DNA of 64,000 bases from Paraflavitalea sp966211765 (GCA_966211765.1 CBIHOV010000026.1:1-64000); one strand, 5' to 3'; numbered from the stretch's first letter, positions 23,737-32,527 are shown. Notes: generated by a model not told the origin, from the letters alone. Program-made: numbers and translations.

Positions 23737-25188
23737 ATGAAAATAGCAGTTGCGAAAGGTGATGGTATCGGACCCGAAATCATGGAAGCCGTATTGAAGA
23801 TCTTTGAAGCCAACAAAGTACCCCTGGAATATGAAGTGGTTGATATGGGTAAATGGGTATTCGATAAGGGTTTTTCCAATGGTATGACCCCCGAAGCCCA
23901 GCAAACCATCGAAAGCCTCGGTATGCTCTTCAAAGGCCCCATGGAAACACCCAAAGGAAAGGGCGTAAAAAGCGTGAACGTTACCGCCCGTAAAACCTGG
24001 AACACCTTTGCCAATAAAAGGGTATTCCAAACCCTTCACGGTGTAGATACAGTCTTCTCCAAAGCAGGTATTCCCATCGACATTACCGTAGTACGCGAGA
24101 ACATTGAAGATACTTATGGTGGCATTGAGCACATGCTCACCCATGATGTGGCCCTTAGCCGCCGCTTCATTACCAGGCCCGGCTCCATGCAGGTGATCCG
24201 TTACGCTTTTGAAATGGCTAAACAGAAAAAAGCAACACGCATCAGTTGCGGTCACAAAGCCAACATCATGAAATTGACCGATGGCTTATTCCTGGATTGC
24301 TTTTATGAAGTAGCCAAAGAATATCCTGAGTTGAAAGCCGATGATATTATTGTGGATGACCTCTGTATGAAACTCGTTACCCGTCCCGATACTTTTGATG
24401 TGGTCGTACTCACCAACCTGCAGGGCGATATCGTTTCCGATCTTTGTGCAGGACTCGTAGGTGGATTGGGATTTGCCCCTTCTGCCAACGTAGGTGATCA
24501 CATTTCTATCTTTGAAGCCGTACACGGTACAGCACCCGATATTGCCGGTAAGAACATTGCCAACCCTACGGCTTTGTTGTTGAGCGGTATCTCTATGTTG
24601 CAACACCTGGGCTTAACAGAAAATGCAGGCATCATTGAAAATGCCTTATTATATACCCTCGAAAGTGGCGTACACACCGGCGATTTTGGTGACAAATCAA
24701 AAGCATCTGTCAACACTACCGAGTTTGCCAATGCCATCATCGGCAATTTTGGTAAAAAGCCGGCACACAATCCCAAACCCGTTTTCCCCAATCAGCCAGG
24801 TACTCCCAGCCCGCTCAAGCTCCAGCTGAATGCGATGATGGAATCCAAAGAAGTGGGTAATGAAAATATTGTAGGTGTTGATTTGTTCATCGAAAGCAAT
24901 GAGCAGCCCCTGGCGATAGCCACCAAATGCCAGCGCCATGCAGGTGTTAAATTCAAGCTCGTCAACATCAGTAACCGCGGTACCCAGGTATGGCCTACAG
25001 GTTCTGTGTACACCAACCTCGTAAACGTGTACAATGTGCGGTTTGAATCGCTCGACGGAGAGCCTCTCAACCAGCAGGATATCCTCGGCTTGTATGTGAG
25101 CCTCAGCGGCAACTTCAAGATCTCCTCTTCTGAATTACTCAACATGTGGGGCGATAAGAAGGCTTATAGCCAGGCAGCAGGACAGTAG
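23737..25188 (+). CDS. icd: NADP-dependent isocitrate dehydrogenase (Thermus-type, long form)
   Basis: This 483-residue beta-decarboxylating dehydrogenase converts isocitrate to 2-oxoglutarate in the TCA cycle. It starts with MKIAVAKGDGIGPEIMEAV; substrate-site blocks are TVVRENIEDTYGGIEH and SCGHKANIMKLTDGLFLD, and the cofactor loop is VHGTAPDIAGKNIANPTA. A C-terminal extension of about 140 residues follows the core (from about residue 335), as in the Thermus thermophilus enzyme and unlike E. coli Icd. ATG 23737 is fixed by the upstream -7 element and by the family start. A terminator follows the gene. Confidence 0.94.
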   Translation: MKIAVAKGDGIGPEIMEAVLKIFEANKVPLEYEVVDMGKWVFDKGFSNGMTPEAQQTIESLGMLFKGPMETPKGKGVKSVNVTARKTWNTFANKRVFQTLHGVDTVFSKAGIPIDITVVRENIEDTYGGIEHMLTHDVALSRRFITRPGSMQVIRYAFEMAKQKKATRISCGHKANIMKLTDGLFLDCFYEVAKEYPELKADDIIVDDLCMKLVTRPDTFDVVVLTNLQGDIVSDLCAGLVGGLGFAPSANVGDHISIFEAVHGTAPDIAGKNIANPTALLLSGISMLQHLGLTENAGIIENALLYTLESGVHTGDFGDKSKASVNTTEFANAIIGNFGKKPAHNPKPVFPNQPGTPSPLKLQLNAMMESKEVGNENIVGVDLFIESNEQPLAIATKCQRHAGVKFKLVNISNRGTQVWPTGSVYTNLVNVYNVRFESLDGEPLNQQDILGLYVSLSGNFKISSSELLNMWGDKKAYSQAAGQ

Positions 25189-25235
25189 CAATCAGATTGA
25201 TACGTTACTGATCATACAGTAAAATATACAACAGG

Positions 25236-25269
25236 AAAAGTCCACGACCACTATGGTTGTGGACTTTTT
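25236..25269 (+). terminator. Intrinsic terminator after icd
   Basis: AAAAGTCCACGACC (25236-25249) pairs with GGTTGTGGACTTTTT (25255-25269), with one G-T pair and a 5-nt loop. Confidence 0.9.
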
Positions 25270-25353
25270 GTATCAGGCATACTGATACACATCACCTAAG
25301 AATTTGTCGTAACTTACATACAGTAATCAAAGTCCGCTCAGCGGCAGCATGCT

Positions 25354-25388
25354 GAATTCTGCATTCTGTATTCTATATTCTAAATTCG
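25354..25388. repeat. Heptamer tandem repeat before the CDGSH gene
   Basis: GAATTCT, GCATTCT, GTATTCT, ATATTCT and AAATTCG lie end to end, five units. The array ends 5 nt before GTG 25394. Reading it as coding sequence would give a Cys/Phe-rich lead that does not belong to the family, which supports GTG as the start. Confidence 0.7.
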
Positions 25389-25393
25389 CAATT

Positions 25394-25822
25394 GTGGAAA
25401 AGACGTACACCAACAACGAAGTGACCGTAGTCTGGAAGCCCGACCAATGCATCCACTCAAAAATATGCTGGCACAACCTGAAAGAAGTATTCGATCCCAC
25501 CAAACGTCCCTGGGTCAACATACAGGGTGCTGCTACCGAGCGGATCATTGAGCAGGTACGCCATTGTCCCAGCGGAGCGCTGAGCTATTTCATGAACAAT
25601 GCAGCAGCAACAACCAAAGATCCCGTAGCAGAAGCTGCCCATATTTTAAAAGTGGAGGTTACCCCCAGGGGGCCCTATATCATCAATACAGAATGTATTA
25701 TTCTACATGCCGATGGCCGGGAAGAAGTGAAGCAGGGTACCGTAGCCCTATGCCGCTGTGGCTCCTCCAACAACAAGCCTTACTGCGATGGCAGGCACAA
25801 TGAAATAAACTTTCAGGGATAA
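25394..25822 (+). CDS. Iron-sulfur protein: YjdI-like 4Fe-4S domain plus CDGSH domain
   Basis: Starting at GTG 25394 gives 142 residues. The N-terminal part (about 8-70) is the single-cluster YjdI/Fer4_19 type, with DQCIHSKICW and RHCPSGALSY. The C-terminal part has a CDGSH zinc-finger-like motif CRCGSSNNKPYCDGRH, which binds a 2Fe-2S cluster by three Cys and one His. Both domains often occur fused in bacteria; a redox or cluster-transfer role is presumed, and no pathway is fixed. The gene stands alone between icd and a convergent beta-barrel gene and has a heptamer repeat as its leader. Confidence 0.88.
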   Translation: MEKTYTNNEVTVVWKPDQCIHSKICWHNLKEVFDPTKRPWVNIQGAATERIIEQVRHCPSGALSYFMNNAAATTKDPVAEAAHILKVEVTPRGPYIINTECIILHADGREEVKQGTVALCRCGSSNNKPYCDGRHNEINFQG

Positions 25823-25841
25823 AAGCCAATGGAGCCATAAT

Positions 25842-26471
25842 TTACCGGAAGCAAAACCCCATACCGATCAGTATCATATTGGTGTGTGGTGTTTCTGTTA
25901 ATCTCAGGGTTTCTTCATAAATCCGCTTCGTCCAGAATCTATGTGCATGGTGTTCAAAGCCTGCTTTATAGAAAAAGTCCATCCGCTTACTGATCGGTCT
26001 TCGTTTTCCTATGGCCAGCGTGTACAACCATCCTCCGCGGTTTCCTTCTCCTCCTAAATGCCGGATATGGAGCCCGCCACCGGCCGACACAAAAAAGGTG
26101 TGCATCTTTATCCTGTAAAAGTTGTGATCAACCTTGGCAGCAATGGTATAGGAAGTAATATTTACGTAAGTATCCAGGCTATGTTCCAGGTATACCTGGT
26201 TAACGCCAGCTTGCAGGCCAATGGAGAGATTAGGATCAAGCGCATAATCTGTACCCAATCTCAGGCGCATCGCAGGCAGCCGATAAGGCATATTATGTAG
26301 ACCAAATCCGTTCTCAACTTCTTTAGTGGTCCATTGTCCCAGCGAGAAAAGTATACCGGCTTCTGCATTGAAGGAAATCTTGCGCTGCTGTCCTGCAACA
26401 AAAAGACCTGGCCATGCCAATAGCATCCCAAGCAGTGATAAGGATAAGGTATACCACCGTTTCAACGGCAT
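25842..26471 (-). CDS. Predicted outer-membrane beta-barrel protein, function unknown
   Basis: This 209-residue protein has an N-terminal signal (MPLKRWYTLSLSLLGMLLAWPGLFVAGQ) and alternating strand patterns throughout, such as ISFNAEAGILFSLG, LSIGLQAGVNQVYLEH and FFVSAGGGLHIRHLGG. It ends in LIGMGFCFR, where a near-terminal Phe is usual for barrel insertion. The length fits an 8-stranded OmpA/OmpW-like barrel. No family is recognised. The SUI1-type gene ends 15 nt upstream of its start, so the two are probably cotranscribed, though they share no obvious function. Confidence 0.65.
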   Translation of the reverse strand: MPLKRWYTLSLSLLGMLLAWPGLFVAGQQRKISFNAEAGILFSLGQWTTKEVENGFGLHNMPYRLPAMRLRLGTDYALDPNLSIGLQAGVNQVYLEHSLDTYVNITSYTIAAKVDHNFYRIKMHTFFVSAGGGLHIRHLGGEGNRGGWLYTLAIGKRRPISKRMDFFYKAGFEHHAHRFWTKRIYEETLRLTETPHTNMILIGMGFCFR

Positions 26472-26486
26472 ATATAGGTTTTGAGC

Positions 26487-26831
26487 TTACAGCTTCTTCG
26501 CCTTCACATATCCATTCTTCTGGAGCCACTGCATCACTTTGTCGCGCTGATCGCCCTGAATGATCACTTCTCCATCTTTCACCGATCCGCCCGTGCCGCA
26601 AAAGTTCTTGATCTTTTTGCCCAGTTCTTCCAGGTCTTCATCTGTGCCCACAAATCCTTGTACCAGCGTTACCGCTTTTCCGCCACGGTTCCTCGTATCC
26701 AACCGCACTTTCAGCAATTGCTTATCGGGCGCCAGCGTAGCCTGTGGAGTACGTTCTTCTTCCTCAAACCGGAAACCGGGGTCCGTACTGTATACAAACC
26801 CTTTACTGTCAGGCTTGTTCTTTTTACTCAT
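26487..26831 (-). CDS. SUI1/YciH-family translation factor
   Basis: This 114-residue protein has a disordered N-terminal 40 residues and a SUI1 (eIF1-like) domain. The diagnostic blocks are KVRLDTRNRGGKAVTLVQGF, KKIKNFCGTGGSVKDGEVIIQGD and the final QWLQKNGYVKAKKL. Bacterial YciH relatives bind the 30S subunit and influence start-codon fidelity. It lies between nadC and the small barrel gene on the minus strand; the 26850-26992 gap upstream contains octamer-like repeats. Confidence 0.92.
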   Translation of the reverse strand: MSKKNKPDSKGFVYSTDPGFRFEEEERTPQATLAPDKQLLKVRLDTRNRGGKAVTLVQGFVGTDEDLEELGKKIKNFCGTGGSVKDGEVIIQGDQRDKVMQWLQKNGYVKAKKL

Positions 26832-26901
26832 TGTTCATCCGTTTTCTAATCGTTAGTAAGATAAAGTTCCTTTTCTATAATCCTTGTTAAAGCTGCTTCA
26901 T

Positions 26902-26993
26902 CGACTCGTTGCCTTTATGGCTCACTCCTCAAAGCTGCCTTACCCCCTCGTTGCTCCCGATGAAATGTCGGGACCTTGATGCCTCGTTGCCTT
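26902..26993. repeat. Degenerate octamer tandem repeats upstream of the SUI1 gene
   Basis: Units of the form nnTGCCTy recur: ATCGACTC-GTTGCCTT at about 26904-26919 and GATGCCTC-GTTGCCTT at 26978-26993, the latter running into the nadC stop. The copies are imperfect and the middle section is poorly conserved. Confidence 0.4.
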
Positions 26994-27847
26994 TACAAGA
27001 TCACCGCCTTCAAACTCAGATCCAAACTCTTTGCCTGGTGTATCAGCGCCCCCACACTCACATAATCTACCCCTGTTTTGGCATAGGCTTCAATATTCTC
27101 CAGGTTGATGCCTCCGCTGGCTTCAGTTTCTATTTTACCTTCGATGAGCTTCAACGCTTCCGCCAATTGCTCCGGGTTGAAATTATCCAGCATAATACGG
27201 TCTACCTTACCAAAAGCCACCACCCTCTTCACTTCGTCCAGGTTACGCGTTTCCACCTCTATTTTCAATGCAGGGTTTACCTGTTGTACATATTGCCAGG
27301 CCAGTTCAATCGCTTTCTCCAGACCGCCGCAATAATCAATATGATTATCCTTCAGCATGATCATGTCATACAAACCCATGCGGTGATTATGCCCGCCGCC
27401 GATACGCACGGCATCTTTTTCCAGCAACCGGAAATTAGGGGTTGTCTTACGCGTATCCAGCACCCTGGTGCGGTATCCTTTGATCTTATCACTGTAAGTA
27501 TGTGTAAGCGTGGCAATGCCGCTCATACGCTGCATACAATTCAACACTAGCCGCTCACACTGCAAAATAGTATATACAGAAGCGACCACTTCAAAAGCCG
27601 TTTCGCCATACTGAATGGCATCGCCATCTTTTTTAAAGGGAGTAAATACAGCCGAAGGTTCTTTAAACCGGAAAATAGCCGCAGCTACTTCCATCCCCGC
27701 CAGTTTGCCATCCTGCTTGATCTTTAGTACTGCTTTCCCCCGCGCATCGGCAGGTATACAACTCAAAGTAGAATGATCCCCATCTCCAATATCTTCTGCC
27801 AGTGCAGCTTTGATAAGTAGGTCTAATTGCTCTTCAAAAGTTCGCAT
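26993..27847 (-). CDS. nadC: Nicotinate-nucleotide pyrophosphorylase (quinolinate phosphoribosyltransferase)
   Basis: This 284-residue enzyme converts quinolinate and PRPP to nicotinate mononucleotide in NAD synthesis. Typical blocks are AALAEDIGDGDHSTLSCIP at the N-terminus, RLVLNCMQRMSGIATLTHTY, RVLDTRKTTPNFRLLEKDAV (PRPP and quinolinate contacts), GGGHNHRMGLYDMIMLKDNH, and SGGINLENIEAYAKTGVDYVSVGAL. A minus-strand TATCTTTG -7 element ends only 4 nt before the ATG, so the transcript may have almost no leader. nadA and nadB are not nearby. Confidence 0.95.
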   Translation of the reverse strand: MRTFEEQLDLLIKAALAEDIGDGDHSTLSCIPADARGKAVLKIKQDGKLAGMEVAAAIFRFKEPSAVFTPFKKDGDAIQYGETAFEVVASVYTILQCERLVLNCMQRMSGIATLTHTYSDKIKGYRTRVLDTRKTTPNFRLLEKDAVRIGGGHNHRMGLYDMIMLKDNHIDYCGGLEKAIELAWQYVQQVNPALKIEVETRNLDEVKRVVAFGKVDRIMLDNFNPEQLAEALKLIEGKIETEASGGINLENIEAYAKTGVDYVSVGALIHQAKSLDLSLKAVIL

Positions 27848-27851
27848 GCCC

Positions 27852-27859
27852 CAAAGATA
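27852..27859 (-). promoter_or_regulatory. -7 promoter element immediately before nadC
   Basis: The minus strand reads TATCTTTG, an exact TAnnTTTG match, followed by GGGC and then the ATG. Transcription would start at or within a few bases of the start codon. No -33 TTG is apparent. Confidence 0.5.
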
Positions 27860-27913
27860 AGTAGCAGATCATGAAACTCCCCCCTCCTGGAGGAGAGGGG
27901 TTGGGGCAGAGGC

Positions 27914-27945
27914 AAAAAAAAGACCCATAGCCGCGCTATAGGTCT
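27914..27945 (-). terminator. Intrinsic terminator of the DUF4783 gene
   Basis: AGACCCATAGC (27921-27931) pairs with GCTATAGGTCT (27935-27945) with one mismatch. On the minus strand an eight-T run follows. Confidence 0.85.
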
Positions 27946-27971
27946 CCACTTGTTTTCAGGGATAAATAAAT

Positions 27972-28367
27972 TTATTCAATCAGTTCGAAGCCCATTTCCT
28001 GTACTACCTGTTGCTCTCCCTTCTGCTTCATAAAGAATTTTGTACGATAATTACCATTGCTGGTCTGTAAAGTACCCACGCAAAACAATGATCCATCCTT
28101 ATTCTCTCCCCGGTGTTTGATCTGGAAATTCTTCACCTTGTTGCTGGTAAAGAAATCCTTCAGGATCATCTCAGCCTGACTTTTGCTGTAATTATCACTT
28201 TTTCCGGGAAGGGAAATATCAACCCTGCTGTCAAAATACCTGGACAACTGATTGGCGTTGCCGCTGCGCATCGCAGTTACAACATCATCAATGGAGTAGT
28301 AGTACGAAGTGAATGAGACCAGGAATAGCGAAAAAACTATTGTCGCCAGCCTCAGTTGCTTTTTCAT
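27972..28367 (-). CDS. Exported DUF4783 protein
   Basis: This 131-residue protein has a signal peptide (MKKQLRLATIVFSLFLVSFTSYYYS) and the DUF4783 pattern: DDVVTAMRSGNANQLSRYFDS then SRVDISLPG, SQAEMILKDFF and IKHRGENKDGSLFCVGTLQTS. The fold is NTF2-like and periplasmic. The family is common and conserved in Bacteroidota but its role is unknown; no partner is encoded beside it. It is divergent from gpmI and ends in its own terminator. Confidence 0.85.
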   Translation of the reverse strand: MKKQLRLATIVFSLFLVSFTSYYYSIDDVVTAMRSGNANQLSRYFDSRVDISLPGKSDNYSKSQAEMILKDFFTSNKVKNFQIKHRGENKDGSLFCVGTLQTSNGNYRTKFFMKQKGEQQVVQEMGFELIE

Positions 28368-28454
28368 AAGTGCATCAATTTACTGACCTGAAAATTGCTA
28401 AAAACATGCCAAAGTAAGTCTACGTTGAAAAAATACTAATCCCTGTGTATTACT

Positions 28455-28462
28455 TACCTTTG
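28455..28462 (+). promoter_or_regulatory. -7 promoter element of gpmI
   Basis: TACCTTTG is an exact TAnnTTTG match, 42 nt before the gpmI ATG. The TTG at 28425-28427 is too far upstream to be a regular -33. Confidence 0.6.
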
Positions 28463-28504
28463 CGGCCGGATATTCCGACAAATCTAACATAATCATATCG
28501 TTAT

Positions 28505-30028
28505 ATGGCAAGTACCAAAGCAATTTTAGTTATTATGGACGGCTGGGGCCTCGGTAAAGTAAAGACTGCCGATGCTATCCAGAATGCCAATGTTCCATTT
28601 GTAAGCTCCCTTTATGCAAAATACCCAAATACCACCCTCGTTACCTGCGGCGAAGCAGTAGGTTTACCGGACGGCCAGATGGGTAACAGCGAAGTAGGTC
28701 ACCTCAACCTGGGTGCCGGCCGTATTGTGTACCAGGAACTGCAAAGGATCAATGTTGCCGTACGTGATGGTTCATTTGATAAGAATCCCGTACTGTTAAA
28801 TTCCATACAATTTGCCCTGGACAATAAAAAACCCCTCCACCTCCTGGGCCTGGTAAGTGATGGCGGCGTTCACTCCCATACCCTCCACCTCAAAGCCATC
28901 GTTTCCCTGGCCGCTAAAATGGGACTTAAAGAAGTATACATCCATGCCTTCACCGATGGACGCGATACAGATCCCAAAAGCGGACTCGGTTTTCTAAAAT
29001 CCCTGCAGGAACACCTCAACCAAACCACCGGTAAAATAGCCACCGTAAGCGGCCGCTATTATGCCATGGACCGCGATAAACGCTGGGAGCGGGTAAAACT
29101 GGCTTACGATGCCCTGGTGAACGGAGTTGGTGAAAAAGCCGCCGATGGCCTTGCCGCCGTTGAACAGGCTTATGCCCACAATATTACCGATGAATTTATC
29201 AAGCCTACCGTCATCCTGGGCGCCGACCAGCAACCGCTGGCCTCCATTAAAGACGGTGATGTAGCCATCTGTTTTAATTTCCGTACCGACCGGTGCCGTG
29301 AAATAACACAGGTGCTCACGCAAACCGATATGCCCGACCAGGGAATGAAAAAACTGGCGCTTCATTACACCACCATGACCGATTACGACAAAACCTTCAA
29401 GGACGTACAGGTGATGTTTGAAAACGATAACCTCAACAATACCCTTGGGGAAATGCTGGCCAAAGACGGAAAGACACAGATACGCATCGCCGAAACTGAA
29501 AAATACCCCCACGTATCTTTCTTCTTCAGCGGTGGCCGTGAAGTGCCTTTCGATGGAGAACGCCGCATCATGATCCCTTCTCCCAAAGTAGCCACCTACG
29601 ACCTGCAGCCCGAAATGAGCGCCATCGAACTCACCGATGCCATTGTTCCGGAAATAGAAAAGGAAAGCGCCGACTTCATTTGTCTTAACTATGCCAATGC
29701 CGACATGGTAGGCCATACCGGTATTTTTGAAGCCGTCATCAAAGCTGTGCAAACCGTAGACAAATGCGTGGAAAGAGTGGTGACCGCCGCCCTGGCCCAT
29801 GGCTATACGGTTTTCCTTACAGCCGACCACGGCAATGCCGACTTCATGATCAATGAAGATGGCACCCCCAATACCGCCCATTCGCTCAACCTGGTGCCCC
29901 TTTTCATCATCGACAAAGACTGGAAAGGCACCGTAAAGCCCGGAAAGCTGGGCGATATAGCACCCACCATCTTAACCAAAATGGGCCTTCCCATTCCGGC
30001 TGAGATGACCGGTAACGTATTGATCTAA
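28505..30028 (+). CDS. gpmI: 2,3-bisphosphoglycerate-independent phosphoglycerate mutase
   Basis: This 507-residue alkaline-phosphatase-superfamily enzyme interconverts 3- and 2-phosphoglycerate in glycolysis. Metal-site Asp12 lies in MDGWGLG and the phosphorylated nucleophile Ser62 in GQMGNSEVGHLNLGAGR. HAFTDGRDTDPKSG, FRTDRCREI and TADHGNAD follow in the expected order. The length is normal for the family. It is monocistronic, with a clear -7 element upstream and a terminator downstream, and a region of short tandem repeats separates it from the sigma factor gene. Confidence 0.97.
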   Translation: MASTKAILVIMDGWGLGKVKTADAIQNANVPFVSSLYAKYPNTTLVTCGEAVGLPDGQMGNSEVGHLNLGAGRIVYQELQRINVAVRDGSFDKNPVLLNSIQFALDNKKPLHLLGLVSDGGVHSHTLHLKAIVSLAAKMGLKEVYIHAFTDGRDTDPKSGLGFLKSLQEHLNQTTGKIATVSGRYYAMDRDKRWERVKLAYDALVNGVGEKAADGLAAVEQAYAHNITDEFIKPTVILGADQQPLASIKDGDVAICFNFRTDRCREITQVLTQTDMPDQGMKKLALHYTTMTDYDKTFKDVQVMFENDNLNNTLGEMLAKDGKTQIRIAETEKYPHVSFFFSGGREVPFDGERRIMIPSPKVATYDLQPEMSAIELTDAIVPEIEKESADFICLNYANADMVGHTGIFEAVIKAVQTVDKCVERVVTAALAHGYTVFLTADHGNADFMINEDGTPNTAHSLNLVPLFIIDKDWKGTVKPGKLGDIAPTILTKMGLPIPAEMTGNVLI

Positions 30029-30039
30029 TGAATGATCCA

Positions 30040-30075
30040 GTGATGCCGGTATAGTCATGCCGGCATCACTTTTTT
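30040..30075 (+). terminator. Intrinsic terminator after gpmI
   Basis: GTGATGCCGG (30040-30049) pairs perfectly with CCGGCATCAC (30060-30069), followed by six T. Confidence 0.93.
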
Positions 30076-30112
30076 ATACCTTCTCCAACTTCTGTTCTGC
30101 CCATCTTACCCC

Positions 30113-30248
30113 ATCAACCGATCAACTTCTCAACCTATCAAGCCCCCTCTTTTCAACTTATCTTTCATTTCCGTTTATCATCCCGCTCCTTTTCGGATCA
30201 CAATGATCGCGCCCTCGATGCCTCTCTGCCTCAATACCGGGTTGCCTT
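30113..30248. repeat. Two octamer tandem-repeat blocks between gpmI and the sigma gene
   Basis: Block 1 (30113-30144) is ATCAACCG, ATCAACTT, CTCAACCT, ATCAAGCC. Block 2 (30217-30248) is GATGCCTC, TCTGCCTC, AATACCGG, GTTGCCTT. The 309-bp gap otherwise holds only the gpmI terminator and the sigma gene leader. Confidence 0.55.
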
Positions 30249-30337
30249 TCATCCAAATTGATCTGAATTATTTTCCCACGGTACGCAGCTTTTGATGCTG
30301 AAAATTGTCTAAATTACAGGGCAACCAAACGGTTTAT

Positions 30338-30919
30338 ATGACCGAAGACGCCATTTTACAAGGCTGTTTACAAAACAATACAACTGCCCAGCGGGAATTG
30401 TACCAACGGTACAGCCCTAAGATGTTGTCTGTTTGTTACAGGTTTGCCCACAATCGGGAAGATGCAGAGGATATGTTGCAGGAAGGTTTTATCAAAGTAT
30501 TTTCACAAATACACACCTTCCAGAATAAAGGTGCTTTTGAAGGCTGGATACGCCGCATCATTGTTCATACCTGCATCAACCACCTAAAGAAAAATAAGAA
30601 GTTTAATGAAAGCGTGGACATCATTCACGCTACCACTGTACAGGTTCGGGAAGAGTCCGTTCCTTCAATAGTTCAGGCTAAACAGGTAGTAGAATGTATA
30701 CGCCTGTTGCCTATTGGATACAGAACCGTGTTGAACCTTTATGCCGTAGAAGGGTATTCACACAAGGAAATTGCAGAAATGCTCGACATAGAAGAAAGCA
30801 CCAGCCGCTCACAATACACAAGAGCGCGACAGATGCTGGAAGATATACTGGTTAAAAAGAAAATCATCCAAAAGCCAAAAGAAAAGATCAGCTGGCTTGG
30901 AATGGCCGCGGGACAGTGA
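30338..30919 (+). CDS. ECF-type RNA polymerase sigma factor (copy 1)
   Basis: This 193-residue sigma-70 factor is of the extracytoplasmic-function class. Region 2 is visible as YQRYSPKMLSVCYRFAHNREDAEDMLQEGFIKVF and region 4 as LPIGYRTVLNLYAVEGYSHKEIAEMLDIEESTSRSQYTRAR, with a helix-turn-helix in the latter. ATG 30338 is chosen over a TTG at 30305, because family members begin just before the E-D-A-I-L-Q-G-C helix. The next gene (75 nt on) encodes a membrane protein with a cytosolic N-terminus, the usual position of an anti-sigma partner. Confidence 0.92.
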   Translation: MTEDAILQGCLQNNTTAQRELYQRYSPKMLSVCYRFAHNREDAEDMLQEGFIKVFSQIHTFQNKGAFEGWIRRIIVHTCINHLKKNKKFNESVDIIHATTVQVREESVPSIVQAKQVVECIRLLPIGYRTVLNLYAVEGYSHKEIAEMLDIEESTSRSQYTRARQMLEDILVKKKIIQKPKEKISWLGMAAGQ

Positions 30920-30994
30920 TAACAATGAAATACCTGATTGTTGCTATGAAACTAATCCTTTGAAAAACACATACCCGTACAAACACCAACGATT

Positions 30995-32506
30995 ATGGAG
31001 CGCGGTTATTATAATGATGAATTTGAAGAGCTGATAAAGCAAAAAGCTGATCAATACAAAATGTATCCTTCCGACCAGGTGTGGAAGGGAATCAACCGCT
31101 CATTGCATACCCGCAAAAAATGGTACTGGCTTAGTTTCCTCCTCTTTATTTCCGGTATCAGCTATTACGCCATCGTTCAATTGATCACCCCTTCATCAGG
31201 CAATAAGAAAACCAATACCACTCCCAATCCGTCAACACAGATCGCTGCTAACAATAAAAACACCAACAATACCGGCAAACCCGCTGTGGTGGTCCCATTC
31301 TTTGCCCAACTAACAAAAGGCGCAAGGAACAACCAGGCTACCACACCGACTTCTTTTGTAACCAACCCGGATAGCTATAATGCCAGTGAAACAGCGAAAG
31401 CGATGGTGCCTACCATCATCACTATACAGAACATTGATGCAGCAGCTGAATCCAACAAAGAAAATACCGATACGGATGCCGATGCTGAAAACGCAGCCAG
31501 CCGTCATGGTAAGAATATATCCAACAAAACATTACTGGCCGACAGGCTCGTAGCCATCCCATCTCAGGATAATAATAACAGGGCTTCTTTTGAAAATACA
31601 CCACTGCTCATTTTCAGTGAGCAGTTTCCCGTAGCGCCTCCTGAAGCCGAGCAAAAACCGGTAGCGCCCCAAAAAGATCGCCTGGTGGATGCCGGGGTTG
31701 CTGAAGATGAAAGCCGGATCAATTGGCTGCAACAATATGCTGTCTATAACCTGGTTGTACCCAAGGCCAAAAGATTGAGCTGGCAACTGGCCTTTGCCCC
31801 TACCATGAACTATCGTCAGTTGCGCAGCAGTGATGCTTCCATTCCTTCAGATATCAAAAATGTTCCCATCGCCCAGAATGTAGCAGGCGATCCCAATAAA
31901 CTGGTGAACCATAAACCAGCCCTGGGCTTTGAATTAGGCTCCCACTTCCTGTATGCAGTCAACAAAAACCTGCAGATCAAGGCGGGCGCTCAATTCAACT
32001 ATTCCCGCTACGCTATTCAGGCTTATGGCTCTTATTCTTCCGACCTGGCCACCATTGCCCTCAACAGCAATACGCCCGGCCATGGCGGCGATTCACTGAC
32101 CAACTATACCCGCATCCGCAATTTTGGAGGCGATGTATCAGAAAACCTGCAAAACCAATACTTCCAGTTGTCATTACCAGTAGGCCTCGAATTCAGGGTA
32201 CTGGGGTCAGGCAAAATACAGGTAGGAGTAGCGGGTACCGTGCAGCCCACTTACCTCATCAACAGGCAAACCTATCTTATCACCACCGACTATAAGAATT
32301 ACACCAAAGAACCTTCCCTCGTAAGAAGATGGAACGTTAATACTGGTGCAGAAATATTCCTCGCCTATAAATCAGGCGACCTTAAATGGCAGGTAGGGCC
32401 CCAATTCCGCTACCAGCTGTTTTCGAGCTATGTGACTGAATACCCCATCCGCGAATTCCTGATGGAATATGGTATCAAAATAGCTGTAACCAAAACTATC
32501 CGCTAA
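30995..32506 (+). CDS. Membrane-anchored protein with C-terminal beta-barrel-like domain, probable sigma partner
   Basis: This 503-residue protein has an N-terminal cytosolic segment of about 43 residues (FEELIKQKADQYKMYPSDQV then W and a KGI turn), one transmembrane helix (about 44-62), and a long Asn/Thr/Pro-rich disordered stretch (about 65-240). The C-terminal region of about 250 residues has strand patterns of an outer-membrane barrel: LSWQLAFAPTMNYRQL, LQIKAGAQFNYSRYAIQ, YFQLSLPVGLEFRVLGSG. The N-terminal YPSD-x-V-W motif recurs in Bacteroidota proteins beside ECF sigma genes, and the preceding gene is one. I infer an anti-sigma-like sensor. The combination of an uncleaved helix and a barrel-like domain is unusual. 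A terminator follows. Confidence 0.7.
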   Translation: MERGYYNDEFEELIKQKADQYKMYPSDQVWKGINRSLHTRKKWYWLSFLLFISGISYYAIVQLITPSSGNKKTNTTPNPSTQIAANNKNTNNTGKPAVVVPFFAQLTKGARNNQATTPTSFVTNPDSYNASETAKAMVPTIITIQNIDAAAESNKENTDTDADAENAASRHGKNISNKTLLADRLVAIPSQDNNNRASFENTPLLIFSEQFPVAPPEAEQKPVAPQKDRLVDAGVAEDESRINWLQQYAVYNLVVPKAKRLSWQLAFAPTMNYRQLRSSDASIPSDIKNVPIAQNVAGDPNKLVNHKPALGFELGSHFLYAVNKNLQIKAGAQFNYSRYAIQAYGSYSSDLATIALNSNTPGHGGDSLTNYTRIRNFGGDVSENLQNQYFQLSLPVGLEFRVLGSGKIQVGVAGTVQPTYLINRQTYLITTDYKNYTKEPSLVRRWNVNTGAEIFLAYKSGDLKWQVGPQFRYQLFSSYVTEYPIREFLMEYGIKIAVTKTIR

Positions 32507-32527
32507 GGCGTATACACAATTATGGGT

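Noticed and set aside
28994..29881. 295-codon frame antisense to gpmI
   Set aside because: Gly/His/Phe-rich composition without family features; gpmI on the other strand is complete with all catalytic residues.
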